From Streptomyces sp. NRRL WC-3742 (lineage in GTDB: Bacteria > Actinomycetota > Actinomycetes > Streptomycetales > Streptomycetaceae), in NCBI RefSeq assembly GCF_000720635.1, contig NZ_JOCF01000002.1, forward strand, positions 62,001-126,000: a stretch of 64,000 nt of DNA, read 5' to 3'. This document shows, one piece after another, positions 43,588 through 51,127 of the stretch. A program made the position numbers and the translations under genes. Position 1 is the stretch's first letter. The number at the start of each line of letters is the position of its first letter. The notes below the pieces were generated by a model that worked only from the letters and a program-made list of their open reading frames with translations, did not search any database and was not told the origin of the DNA.

Positions 43588-44466
43588 TCAGAGTGAACCG
43601 TCCAGCGCCGTACGGAGTTTGGAGCGCAGCAGCCGTACGGCCGGGGAGCTCTGGTCCCGGCGGGCGACCAGGCCCAGCCGGGCGTGGACGGCGGCGTCGG
43701 TCAGCGGCACGGCCCGCAGGCCCGAGCCCCGGGCGGAGGCGGCGCTGAGGACGGCGACGCCCGCGCCGCGCTCGGCCAGGCGCAGCAGGGCGACCGGGGA
43801 GCTGGCGTCGAGGTCCACGCGGGGGCCGAGGCCGAGCTGCGCGCAGGAGCGCTCGTAGGCGGCGCGGATGCCGGTGCCCGGGGAGAGGCAGAGGATCTTC
43901 TCCCCGCGCAGGTCGGCGAGTTGGACGCTCGGCCGGTCGAGGGCGTGCCCGGCGGGGAGGACGGCGGCGATGGGCTCGTCGACCACGACGGTGACCTCCA
44001 GGCCGGCGGCGACCTCCCCTGCGAAGCCGATCAGCGCGAGGTCGAGGGCGCCGCCGAGGACCTGCGTCTGGAGGTGGTCGGGGTGCCCCTCGTGCAGGCT
44101 GAGTTCGATGCCCGGGTGGGTGCGGCCGAGGTCGGCGACGGTGTCCAGGAACGGCGGGATCGAGCAGCCGGTGATCATGCCGAGCCGGACGCGGCCGCGC
44201 ACGGCGTCGGCGAACTCGGCGGCGGTGTGCTGGATCGCGTCGAGCGTGGCGAGGGCGCTCTTGGCCAGCGGCAGCACGGCCTCCCCGGCGGGGGTGAGGC
44301 GGACGTGGCGGCTGGAGCGGTCGAGCAGCTTCTGGCCCAACTCGTGCTCCAGTTTGGCGACCTGGGTGCTGATGCCGGACTGGCTCACATGCAGCCGGGC
44401 GGCCGCAGCGGTGAACGTACCCTCGTCGACGACGGCGGCGAAGTAGCGCAGCTGGTGCATCTCCAT
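43588..44466 (-). CDS. LysR-family transcriptional regulator
   Basis: ATG 44466 (or 44460) gives 292 residues: a winged helix-turn-helix (MHQLRYFAAVVDEGTFTAAAARLHVSQSGISTQVAKLE) and a LysR substrate-binding domain (GRVRLGMITGCSIPP, LALIGFAGE). It is divergent from the SnoaL-like gene, 70 bases away, which is its probable target; the imperfect dyad around ATATCTGGAAATGAT (44464-44478) is a possible binding site. The effector is unknown. Confidence 0.94.
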   Translation of the reverse strand: MEMHQLRYFAAVVDEGTFTAAAARLHVSQSGISTQVAKLEHELGQKLLDRSSRHVRLTPAGEAVLPLAKSALATLDAIQHTAAEFADAVRGRVRLGMITGCSIPPFLDTVADLGRTHPGIELSLHEGHPDHLQTQVLGGALDLALIGFAGEVAAGLEVTVVVDEPIAAVLPAGHALDRPSVQLADLRGEKILCLSPGTGIRAAYERSCAQLGLGPRVDLDASSPVALLRLAERGAGVAVLSAASARGSGLRAVPLTDAAVHARLGLVARRDQSSPAVRLLRSKLRTALDGSL

Positions 44467-44536
44467 ATCTGGAAATGATAGCTGGCATGTGATCCATCTG
44501 TTGGACGGATGATCCAAAGCGTCGAAGAATGGAGGC

Positions 44537-44905
44537 ATGACGACGACGAAGAGTGCACGCGAGCTGGCCGAGACCTACTTCACCGCCTGGGAGGCGGGCG
44601 ACTTCGACACCATCCGGGGCATCCTGGCCGAGGACGTCGACTTCGTCGGCGCCCTCGGAACGGCCTCCGGCATCGAGCAGGCCCTCGGCGGCCTGCGCGG
44701 GCTCGGCCAGGTCCTGGAGAAGATCGACGTGAAGGCGCGGGTCGCCGAGGGCGACGAGGTGATCACCTGGTTCGAACTGCGCACCACCATCGCCGACCCG
44801 GCCCCGACCGCCAACTGGATGCACGTGGAGAACGGCAGGATCACCCGCATCCGCGTGACCTTCGACCCGCGCGGCCTGCTCGCGGGCTTCGAGAAGCGTG
44901 GCTGA
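44537..44905 (+). CDS. SnoaL/NTF2-like protein
   Basis: The 122-residue product has the cone-shaped NTF2-like fold pattern (ARELAETYFTAWEAGDFDTIRGILAEDVDF, then ENGRITRIRVTFDPRGLL). Members include small enzymes and binding proteins; the reaction is not predictable. It ends at a strong terminator. Confidence 0.88.
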   Translation: MTTTKSARELAETYFTAWEAGDFDTIRGILAEDVDFVGALGTASGIEQALGGLRGLGQVLEKIDVKARVAEGDEVITWFELRTTIADPAPTANWMHVENGRITRIRVTFDPRGLLAGFEKRG

Positions 44906-44935
44906 TCGGGCGGAGGAACCCCGGCGAGAGGACCT

Positions 44936-44969
44936 GGAGGGCCTGACCGCGAGCGCGGTCACGCCCTCC
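44936..44969 (+). terminator. Hairpin after SnoaL-like gene
   Basis: Arms 44936-44951 and 44954-44969 (GGAGGGCCTGACCGCG / CGCGGTCACGCCCTCC) pair with one mismatch around two bases. The following 200 bases to the DUF1707 stop hold no gene I can support. Confidence 0.8.
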
Positions 44970-45173
44970 TCGCTTTCGATGCCCCTTTGTTCAACGTCCT
45001 GTCCCTGACGGCGCCCTGTCCCCGTCTCGATGGAATCCCCCGGGCGGGGGAGGCGGGTCGTCCGTGATGCCGAGGCCCGGGCGGCGGGGCCGCCCGTACG
45101 GTCTCGTAGGGGGCCGGGGAGGCCGGGGTGGCCCGTACTGAGCGCGGGGCGCCCCGGCCGTGGGGGCCGGGTC

Positions 45174-45716
45174 TCAGCGGCTGGCGTGGCGGACGGTGAG
45201 GCGGCCGTAGCCCATGACGCCGGAGATGCGGATCGTCGGGCCGGCGGGCTGGGTGCGCCGGGGGATCCGGTAGTCGATGTCCTTCCAGCCGGTGGTCAGG
45301 CCGTCGAGGTCGACGACCGCGCCGAAGGGGACGGTGATCTTGGCCCTGCCGGTACCGACCTGGAGTTCGATGTCGACGACCGGGTCCTCGATGACGGCCC
45401 GGGAAAGGTCCAGGTGTACGCGGCCGAACGCGGACTCGACCTTCAGGAAGCGCGGCACCCGCCAGGCGCCGTCGCGCTTGATGCGGCCGCTCGCGGCGCT
45501 GATCGTGGAGGTCCTGGGCGCCGCCTCCGCCGGGAGGGCGGCCAGGACGACGTCCAGCTCGGCGCCGGTCCGGGCGATGAGGACGCGGTCGAGGCACGCG
45601 TCCATCTCCTCCAGGGAGATGACGCCGTCGGCGTACGCCCCCTGCACGCGCTGCACGGCGTGGTCGCGGTCGGACTGGATCGACAGTGGCGGCTGGTTGT
45701 CCGGCAGAGAGGTCAC
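45174..45716 (-). CDS. DUF1707 (SHOCT-like) protein
   Basis: GTG 45716 gives 180 residues: an N-terminal DUF1707 segment (IQSDRDHAVQRVQGAYADGVISLEEMDACLDRVL) and a C-terminal beta-rich region (SGRIKRDGAWRVPRFLKVESAFGRVHLDLS, GRAKITVPFGAVVDLDG) like the LiaF cell-wall-stress fold. It starts four bases after the AraC stop and so is in its operon. Role unknown; a link to envelope stress is only by family resemblance. Confidence 0.87.
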   Translation of the reverse strand: MTSLPDNQPPLSIQSDRDHAVQRVQGAYADGVISLEEMDACLDRVLIARTGAELDVVLAALPAEAAPRTSTISAASGRIKRDGAWRVPRFLKVESAFGRVHLDLSRAVIEDPVVDIELQVGTGRAKITVPFGAVVDLDGLTTGWKDIDYRIPRRTQPAGPTIRISGVMGYGRLTVRHASR

Positions 45717-45720
45717 CCGT

Positions 45721-46515
45721 TCACTGTAAGTCCCTTGCCGCGCCTGCACGGTAGCGCCCCGGCGTGGTGCCGACGAGGTCGGTGAACGCCGCGATGAAGC
45801 CGCTGGGGTTGGCCCATCCGCAGGCGTGCGCGGTGTGGGTGGCGTCGTGGCCCTCGGCGAGGAGTACCAGGGCGTGGTGGATGCGGAGTTGGGTGCGCCA
45901 CTCGTAGAAGGTCATGCCGAGTTCCCCGTGGAACAGGCGGCTGAGGGTGCGGCTGCTCGCGCCGACTGCCCTGCCGAGGTCGGCGAGGGTGGAGTTGTCG
46001 CCGGGCGTTTCGCGCAACTGCCGTGCGACGGCGCGCAGTCGGTCGTCCTGCGGTTCGGGAAGGTGGAGGGGCTGTTCGTTGGCTTCGCGCAGTTCCTCGA
46101 CGAGGACGCGGAGGAGGCGTGAGCGCGCGCCCTTGCTGTAACCCTCCTTGTCGGGGCTGTAGTTGCGCGGCCCGGTGAGGGCGAGCAGCACCTCGCGGGC
46201 GAGGCCGGAGGCCAGGAACACGGCGGGCCGGTCGGGCACGAGCCGGGCGACGGACGGCGGGACGAAGACGATCCGCATGTCGGTGTCGCCGTGGGCGTGG
46301 TGGCTGTGGGTGACGCCGGCGGGGGTCCAGGCCACGCGGTTGGCGGGGACGATCGACGTGCCGTGCGCGCTGTGCAGCGAGAGGACCCCGCGGGCGGCGT
46401 ACACCAAGTGGCCGCGCGGGTGCGACTGTTCGGCGCTGGTCTCGCCGGACGGGAAGAGGTGGCGTCCGCCGGAGGGAAAGACGTGGGACGTGTGAGGTTG
46501 GCGAGGTACGGGCAT
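45721..46515 (-). CDS. AraC-family regulator with cupin sensor
   Basis: ATG 46515 gives 264 residues: an N-terminal cupin (HLVYAARGVLSLHSAHGTSIVPANRVAWTPAGVTHSHHAHGD) and C-terminal double helix-turn-helix (LADLGRAVGASSRTLSRLFHGE, HTAHACGWANPSGFIAAFTDLVG). Longer starts overlap the divergent hydrolase promoter and were not used. It lies back to back with the alpha/beta hydrolase gene, its likely target, and upstream of the DUF1707 gene. Confidence 0.9.
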   Translation of the reverse strand: MPVPRQPHTSHVFPSGGRHLFPSGETSAEQSHPRGHLVYAARGVLSLHSAHGTSIVPANRVAWTPAGVTHSHHAHGDTDMRIVFVPPSVARLVPDRPAVFLASGLAREVLLALTGPRNYSPDKEGYSKGARSRLLRVLVEELREANEQPLHLPEPQDDRLRAVARQLRETPGDNSTLADLGRAVGASSRTLSRLFHGELGMTFYEWRTQLRIHHALVLLAEGHDATHTAHACGWANPSGFIAAFTDLVGTTPGRYRAGAARDLQ

Positions 46516-46618
46516 CAGTTGGCAGCCTATCGGTAGCAAGCCATGGCGGGGACTGGCGAGACTTTCTTCCATACCGCAGAGAACTGGGCGGTTCGGCTTG
46601 GGAGATGGGGAAGCGAAG

Positions 46619-47293
46619 ATGACGACGTTCGTTCTGGTTCCCGGCGCGTGGCACGGCGCCTGGACGTTCGACCCGGTGGTTCCGCTGCTGGAGCGGGCGG
46701 GCCACACGGTTCACGCGGTGACGCTGACGGGCCTGCGGCCGGAGGACGACGTGGCGACGGTCGCGGCCGCCGACCTCGACACCCACGCGCAGGACGTGTT
46801 GGGGCTGCTGGACCGGGAGTTGCTCGATGAGGTGACCCTGGTCGGGCACAGCTATGCGGGGATGGTGATCGCCGCGGCCGCCGATCGGGCCGGTGGCCGC
46901 ATCTCGCGGCTGGTGCACCTGGACGCGTACGTGCCGCGCGACGGGGATTCGTGCTGGACGGCGACGAACGACCTGTACCGGGGGCGGTTCACGGCCGGTG
47001 CCGCGGAGCTCGGTTACGCCGTCATGCCGACGGCGGGCGGGGATCCCCGGCGGCGGCCGCATCCGGTGGCCTCGCTGCTGCAGACGATCAGGCTGACGGG
47101 GGCGGTGGAGAAGGTCCCGCGCCGGGACTACGTGTACTGCTCGGGGTGGGAGGACGGGACGCCGTTCGCCGAGACCCGCGCCCGGGTCGCGGCCGATCCG
47201 GGGTGGCGGGTCTTCGACCTGCCGACCGCCCACAACGCGATGCGGGAGGCCCCGGAGGCCGTCGCCGCCCTGCTGCTCGACGGGCAGGACTGA
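46619..47293 (+). CDS. Alpha/beta hydrolase (EstC / methylesterase-like)
   Basis: ATG 46619, preceded by GGGGAAG, gives 224 residues with the oxyanion region FVLVPGAWHGAWTF, nucleophile elbow LVGHSYAGM (Ser at about 79), and the catalytic His in LPTAHNAM. These plant-methylesterase-like hydrolases act on small esters; substrate unknown. Regulated probably by the divergent AraC protein. Confidence 0.9.
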   Translation: MTTFVLVPGAWHGAWTFDPVVPLLERAGHTVHAVTLTGLRPEDDVATVAAADLDTHAQDVLGLLDRELLDEVTLVGHSYAGMVIAAAADRAGGRISRLVHLDAYVPRDGDSCWTATNDLYRGRFTAGAAELGYAVMPTAGGDPRRRPHPVASLLQTIRLTGAVEKVPRRDYVYCSGWEDGTPFAETRARVAADPGWRVFDLPTAHNAMREAPEAVAALLLDGQD

Positions 47294-47310
47294 CGGCGCC
47301 CCGGTCGGCG

Positions 47311-47757
47311 TTACGCGTGGAGCACGATCCCGGAGACCACGAACCCGAGGAACCAGAGCAGGGGAATCAGCGCCACGTACGCGACGGGCCGGCGGAGCAC
47401 CGGCTTGCCCGGGTCCATCCAGGCGCGGCCGGGGGCGGGGATCGAGGAAGGGAGCCTGGTGAACCTGCGGTAGGCGACCAGGTTCCAGGTCAGGGTGAAC
47501 GGGGTGAAGATCGCCAGGGAGAAGGGGCTCCACCAGCCGAGGAAGAGCGTCCTGGTGGTCATCTGGCGGACGACGGCTATGCCGCAGTCGCGGCAGAAGG
47601 GGCCTTCGAGTCGCTCGAACTTCATGTAGATGAGCGCGCCGACGTGGGAGCGGACCTTCATGTGCTCGACGTGGCCGCCGCCGCAGTTGCGGCACAGGGG
47701 CGAGCTGGGGTGGTAGCCGCCGGGGGCGGGGGCGGCCAGGTACTGCGGCGTTGTCAT
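47311..47757 (-). CDS. Zinc-ribbon membrane protein of unknown function
   Basis: ATG 47757 (AGGAG seven bases upstream) gives 148 residues: two Cys pairs (CRNCGGGHVEH and CRDCGIAV) that should bind zinc, followed by two membrane helices (WWSPFSLAIFTPFTLTWNLVAY and VAYVALIPLLWFLGFVVSGIVL). It is convergent with the hydrolase gene. I do not recognise a named family. Confidence 0.82.
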   Translation of the reverse strand: MTTPQYLAAPAPGGYHPSSPLCRNCGGGHVEHMKVRSHVGALIYMKFERLEGPFCRDCGIAVVRQMTTRTLFLGWWSPFSLAIFTPFTLTWNLVAYRRFTRLPSSIPAPGRAWMDPGKPVLRRPVAYVALIPLLWFLGFVVSGIVLHA

Positions 47758-47840
47758 ACGAGGGTCTCCTGATGTTCGAAAAGGTCGACGAGATCGGAGT
47801 CGCCATGCGCGATTAGTGCTAGTCTCGTGAGGAGACGTTG

Positions 47841-47886
47841 AAAGCCTTCCTCGCTCGGATGACCATCCGGCCAGGGAGGCTTTTTT
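47841..47886 (+). terminator. Hairpin plus T-run in the leader of a GNAT gene (possible attenuator)
   Basis: AAAGCCTTCCTCGCTCGGATG (47841-47861) folds on ATCCGGCCAGGGAGGCTTT (47865-47883) with a few mismatches and wobbles, followed by TTTTTT (47881-47886), then the GGAGGAG ribosome site and ATG 47912. A canonical U-tract terminator is rare in this genome type. It may end a transcript from the left or attenuate the acetyltransferase gene. TAGTCT at about 47819 is a candidate -10. Confidence 0.65.
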
Positions 47887-47911
47887 CATGCCCCCGGACT
47901 GGAGGAGTCTC

Positions 47912-48418
47912 ATGCCGGACGTCGTGCGGATCGCGAAGGATGACGACCGCTCGGTGATGGAGCGGCTGTGGCTGATGTTTCGTCACGATCTATCGGAGTT
48001 CGACGAGTTGCTCCCCAATCCGGACGGGAGCTTCCGCGACGAGTGGCTCCACCAGGCGTTCACGGACGACGATCGGGTGCCCTACCTGATCACGTGCGAC
48101 GACCGACCTGCGGGCCTGGCATTCGTCCGTGGGCTGGCTGGTCCGACACGGGTACTGAACAGCTTCTTCATCGTGCGTGGAGTACGACGGAGGGGGATCG
48201 GCCTGAAAGCCGTCCAGGAAGTCCTGGCCAGGCACCCCGGCCCCTGGGAGATCGCCTTCCAGGACACCAATGTGACGGCCGTTCACTTCTGGCGCCGCGT
48301 AGCCACCCAGACCGTCGGCGACGCATGGACAGAGGACCGCAGGCCGGTCCCAGGCCGCCCGAACCTGCCGCCGGACGTCTGGATCTCCTTCAACACCCCT
48401 GCGGAGGGCGGGTATTAG
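47912..48418 (+). CDS. GNAT-family acetyltransferase
   Basis: ATG 47912, five bases after GGAGGAG, gives 168 residues with the GNAT core: RPAGLAFVRGLAG, NSFFIVRGVRRRGIGLKAVQEVLARHPG (acetyl-CoA loop), and FQDTNVTAVHFWRRVA. ATG 47888 lies in the T-run region and was rejected. The acceptor is unknown. The preceding terminator-like hairpin suggests regulated read-through. Confidence 0.88.
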   Translation: MPDVVRIAKDDDRSVMERLWLMFRHDLSEFDELLPNPDGSFRDEWLHQAFTDDDRVPYLITCDDRPAGLAFVRGLAGPTRVLNSFFIVRGVRRRGIGLKAVQEVLARHPGPWEIAFQDTNVTAVHFWRRVATQTVGDAWTEDRRPVPGRPNLPPDVWISFNTPAEGGY

Positions 48419-48528
48419 CCGTCCTCGTCGGGCGGGGTGGCGCGGAGGGCGGTGATGACGCCCAGGGCGACCGTCGCGAAGGCGAGGACGAGGAGGACGG
48501 CGAAGGCGGCCGTGATCAGGAATCGCAC
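48415..48528 (-). CDS. Small single-pass membrane protein
   Basis: GTG 48528 opens a 37-codon frame: one hydrophobic helix (FLITAAFAVLLVLAFATVALGVITAL) and a short acidic tail ending PPDEDG. It overlaps the end of the upstream 86-residue gene by 13 bases and the convergent GNAT stop by four, the compact packing expected of a real operon member. No family recognised. Confidence 0.55.
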   Translation of the reverse strand: MRFLITAAFAVLLVLAFATVALGVITALRATPPDEDG

Positions 48529-48776
48529 GGAGGCTCGCGGTCGGCGTCGAGGAGGAGGGTGAGGAGGTTCAGGAGGGTCGAGAGCGGCGCGGTGTTGAAG
48601 CAGACGAGCACCTGGCCGTCCATGGTCCTGTCGGTGGTAGAGGAGGGCCAGACGAGACCGAACTTCCTGCCCCGCTCGTGGAGTTCACTCAGGAGCGAGC
48701 GGACGTGGTCCTCGGTGAAGGCGCGCAGACGGGGGTCGCCGGGCTTCATGGGGTAGCGGCGTCGGGGGGTCGTCAT
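48516..48776 (-). CDS. Hypothetical 86-residue protein
   Basis: ATG 48776 overlaps the stop of the upstream ATPase gene by one base (TGATG). The product has a basic start (MTTPRRRYPMKPGDPRLRAF), a helical middle (EDHVRSLLSELHERGRK), a beta-like FGLVWPSSTTDR and a Leu-rich C-terminal helix (STLLNLLTLLLDADREP). It is not recognised, but its coupling to the anti-sigma-like ATPase suggests a shared role. Confidence 0.7.
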   Translation of the reverse strand: MTTPRRRYPMKPGDPRLRAFTEDHVRSLLSELHERGRKFGLVWPSSTTDRTMDGQVLVCFNTAPLSTLLNLLTLLLDADREPPCDS

Positions 48777-49144
48777 CAGGCGGCGTCCCGCTCGCACTCG
48801 AACCAGACGGACTTGCCGCGCTTCTGGGGGTCGACGCCCCAGCGGCTGGTGAGGCCGGCGACGAGCTGGAGGCCCCGGCCGGACTCCGAGAGGAGGTCGG
48901 GGGTCTGCGCGGTCGGGATGACAGAGCTCTCGTCGAAGACGGTGACGCGGAGGATGCCGTGGTCGATGGAGAGGATCTGGACGACCGGCGCGGGGGTGTC
49001 GCCGTGGCGCCAGGCGTTGACCAGCAGCTCGCACAGGGCGAGTTGGGCGTCGAAGATGGCCGAGGGGGGCCAGCCGAGGCGGAGCATCGCGTCCTGGAGG
49101 GACTGGCGACCGAGGGCGAGGGAGGGCGTGTTGAGGTGACGCAT
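48776..49144 (-). CDS. Anti-sigma-factor-like HATPase (RsbW/SpoIIAB fold)
   Basis: ATG 49144 gives 122 residues with the N-box LALCELLVNAWRHGD and the G-box SGRGLQLVAGLTSRWG, a minimal histidine-kinase-like ATPase domain. Such stand-alone ATPases are numerous in streptomycetes and often lie near WhiJ-type regulators; some act as serine kinases of anti-anti-sigma factors. It is divergent from the WhiJ-like gene at 49418. Confidence 0.9.
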   Translation of the reverse strand: MRHLNTPSLALGRQSLQDAMLRLGWPPSAIFDAQLALCELLVNAWRHGDTPAPVVQILSIDHGILRVTVFDESSVIPTAQTPDLLSESGRGLQLVAGLTSRWGVDPQKRGKSVWFECERDAA

Positions 49145-49417
49145 GGGAGGACTCCCGGCGTGGTGTGGTGTGACGTGAAGATCCGGCGGACATACGTCGC
49201 CGTGAACCAGGCCATGCCGGAAGGAGGCATGGCTGCTCTGCGGCTCCTGGCAATAGGAGTTACTGACGATCCGTCGGATCGATGTGAGGTCGACCATAGC
49301 GCAGGAGGGTGGCCAAATTTCCCCCCGTTCGGGAAGTTCCCTCTATCGTGGTATCGGTAGACCGACACTCGACCCACGCGGCAGACTTGACGCCGACCAC
49401 ACCCTCGGAAGGAAGCC

Positions 49418-50281
49418 ATGCCGCCACGCACCAACCCGACACTCCGCCAACGCAGGTTTGGCGCCGAGATGCGGAGAATGCGTGAGCGGGCGGGCTTCGG
49501 CGGCTCTGAACTCGGCCGTCTCGTCGGGATGAATCCCGCCCAGGTCACTCAGATGGAATCCGGGCGGATCGGCATCAGTGCAGACCGCCTGCGGACGATC
49601 GCCGCCGCGTGCAACTGTGCGAATCGCCCACTTGTCGATGCCCTCGCAGACACCATCTCAGAACGAGGAAAGGGCTGGTGGGAGGAATACCGCGAGGTTC
49701 TGACCACGGACTTCCTCGAAGTAGCAGAGACCGAACATCACGCAAAGTCGCTGTCCGTCTGCACCACCACTTACATCCCGGGTCTACTCCAGACCGGAAC
49801 CTACGCCGCAGCAGTTTTCGCTCGGATCTATCCCCCACTGCCTCGCAAGGACGTCGACGTCCGAACGGCCTTTCGCGTTCAACGGCAGCAAGTGGTCCGA
49901 TCCGGAAAGATCGCTCTTCACGCCTACATCCACGAAGCTGCACTCCGCATGCAGTTCGGCGGCCCCAAGATCCTCGCCGACCAACTCGAGGCTCTGGTCG
50001 AAGACTCGATGGAAGACGGAATCTCGATCAGAGTCGTGCCGTTCGATGTCGACACCTACCCTGGCGCTGGCGAGAACGTGACGTTCGCCGAGGGGCCCGT
50101 CCCCGAACTGGACACCGTCCAGATGGACGTCTCCCAAGGTTCGCTGTTCTTCGACGCCCCTGCGGACCTGGCCAAACACCGAGCGATCTTCGCTCGCATG
50201 GACTCCGCAGCTCTTCCGGAAGATGGCTCGCGAGACTTCATCCGATCCATCAAGAAGGAAGTAGAAGCCAAGTATGCGTGA
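49418..50281 (+). CDS. WhiJ-like XRE regulator with DUF5753 domain
   Basis: GGAAGGA precedes ATG 49418. The 287 residues comprise an N-terminal XRE helix-turn-helix (FGAEMRRMRERAGFGGSELGRLVGMNPAQVTQMESGRIGIS) and a DUF5753 domain (LSVCTTTYIPGLLQTGTYAAAVF, RVVPFDVDTYPGAGENVTFAEG). WhiJ-like proteins control development or secondary metabolism in streptomycetes together with DUF397 proteins encoded next to them. It overlaps the first DUF397 gene by eight bases. Codon use is visibly less GC-rich than the rest of the window. Confidence 0.94.
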   Translation: MPPRTNPTLRQRRFGAEMRRMRERAGFGGSELGRLVGMNPAQVTQMESGRIGISADRLRTIAAACNCANRPLVDALADTISERGKGWWEEYREVLTTDFLEVAETEHHAKSLSVCTTTYIPGLLQTGTYAAAVFARIYPPLPRKDVDVRTAFRVQRQQVVRSGKIALHAYIHEAALRMQFGGPKILADQLEALVEDSMEDGISIRVVPFDVDTYPGAGENVTFAEGPVPELDTVQMDVSQGSLFFDAPADLAKHRAIFARMDSAALPEDGSRDFIRSIKKEVEAKYA

Positions 50282-50465
50282 CACCGATTGGCAGAAGTCG
50301 AGCTATAGCGCGGCGAACAACGAGTGTGTGGAGGTCCGCGCGGTTGGCAGCCTCCTCGAACTCCGCGAGTCCGACGAGGCCCACCTCACCCTCTGCATAG
50401 CCCCTGCTGCCTTCACCGCGCTCCTCTACAGCGCCAAGGCTGGCGACTTCGACCACCACGCCTAA
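50274..50465 (+). CDS. DUF397 protein (first copy)
   Basis: The 63-residue product has the DUF397 pattern WQKSSYSAANNECVEVRAVG and LLELRESDEAHLTL...FTALLYSAKAGDFDH. DUF397 proteins are thought to bind and switch the DNA-binding of the partner WhiJ-like protein encoded just upstream, with which this gene overlaps. It ends 56 bases before a second, very similar copy. Confidence 0.93.
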   Translation: MRDTDWQKSSYSAANNECVEVRAVGSLLELRESDEAHLTLCIAPAAFTALLYSAKAGDFDHHA

Positions 50466-50468
50466 CCC

Positions 50469-50502
50469 CTCGGCCGCTCGCGCACCGACGCGAGCGGCCG
50501 AG
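50469..50502 (+). terminator. Hairpin between the two DUF397 genes
   Basis: CTCGGCCGCTCGCG and CGCGAGCGGCCGAG form a perfect 14-bp stem with a 6-base loop, followed 8 bases later by AGGAGG for the second copy. It may reduce read-through, giving unequal amounts of the two proteins. Confidence 0.75.
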
Positions 50503-50520
50503 CCCTTCAGGAGGTAAGCG

Positions 50521-50712
50521 ATGCCTGACCGCGAATGGCAGAAGTCCAGCTACTCCGGGGCGAACGACACCTGCGTCGAGGTCCGCACGAATGACGCCCT
50601 CGTCGAACTCCGCGAGTCCGACGAGGGCCACCTCATCCTCCGCGCCGCCCCCGCTGCCTTCACCGCCCTCCTCTACAGCGCCAAGGCTGGCGACTTCGAC
50701 CACCACGGCTAG
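50521..50712 (+). CDS. DUF397 protein (second copy)
   Basis: The 63-residue paralogue of the preceding gene (WQKSSYSGANDTCVEVRTND, ALVELRESDEGHLILRAAPA). The last 60 or so bases of both genes are almost identical, pointing to a recent tandem duplication or gene conversion. AGGAGG lies ahead of ATG 50521. Confidence 0.93.
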   Translation: MPDREWQKSSYSGANDTCVEVRTNDALVELRESDEGHLILRAAPAAFTALLYSAKAGDFDHHG

Positions 50713-50722
50713 GAGCTGTTCA

Positions 50723-50755
50723 CGGTTCGGATCTTGGCCTGGCCTGATCCGACCG
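50723..50755 (+). terminator. Hairpin after second DUF397 gene
   Basis: CGGTTCGGATC (50723-50733) pairs with GATCCGACCG (50746-50755), with one unpaired base, 10 bases after the DUF397 stop. Confidence 0.6.
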
Positions 50756-50927
50756 TAGAGATCGCCTCGTGCTGACGTTTCGTCAATAACGAATCCACAA
50801 CCGCGCGGGCGATGATGCTATTCAGGCCAACTATTCGACCTCGCACATGTATTGGCCAAACGGGAGCGGGACGCTACGGATCCGGACCAATGCAGTCACG
50901 CCCGGTTTTCTTCACTGCCGGACTAGC

Positions 50928-51094
50928 CGCACGCGTGTCCTATAAGGTGCCGCGAGGAGATCCCGGACCGCACTGCGCTGCGCCACTTCGGGCGGCTGCG
51001 GGACGTCGCCGACGTGGGTGGCTTCCTGGTCTCCGAGCACGCCTCGTACATCCCTGGCCAGGTCTTTCAGGTCGACGGAGGCCCTGGCCCGTAA
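50928..51094 (+). pseudogene. 3' remnant of a short-chain dehydrogenase gene
   Basis: Downstream of an in-frame stop, the frame ending at TAA 51092-51094 reads LRHFGRLRDVADVGGFLVSEHASY then IPGQVFQVDGGPGP, which is the C-terminal end of classical SDR proteins (RFGxPEEVAxxVxFLxSxxASYITGQxxxVDGG). The first 200 residues, including the NAD site and catalytic YxxxK, are missing. It lies 33 bases before the FAD oxidoreductase gene, so the two were probably once one operon. The rest of 50756-50927 is relatively AT-rich without a gene. Confidence 0.7.
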
Positions 51095-51127
51095 CCGGGT
51101 CGACAGTGCGAAGGGGGAACAGCCGAA

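Noticed and set aside
47841..47886. tRNA-like or att-site sequence ending in a T-run
   Set aside because: No cloverleaf can be drawn and there is no integrase nearby; a terminator or attenuator fits better.
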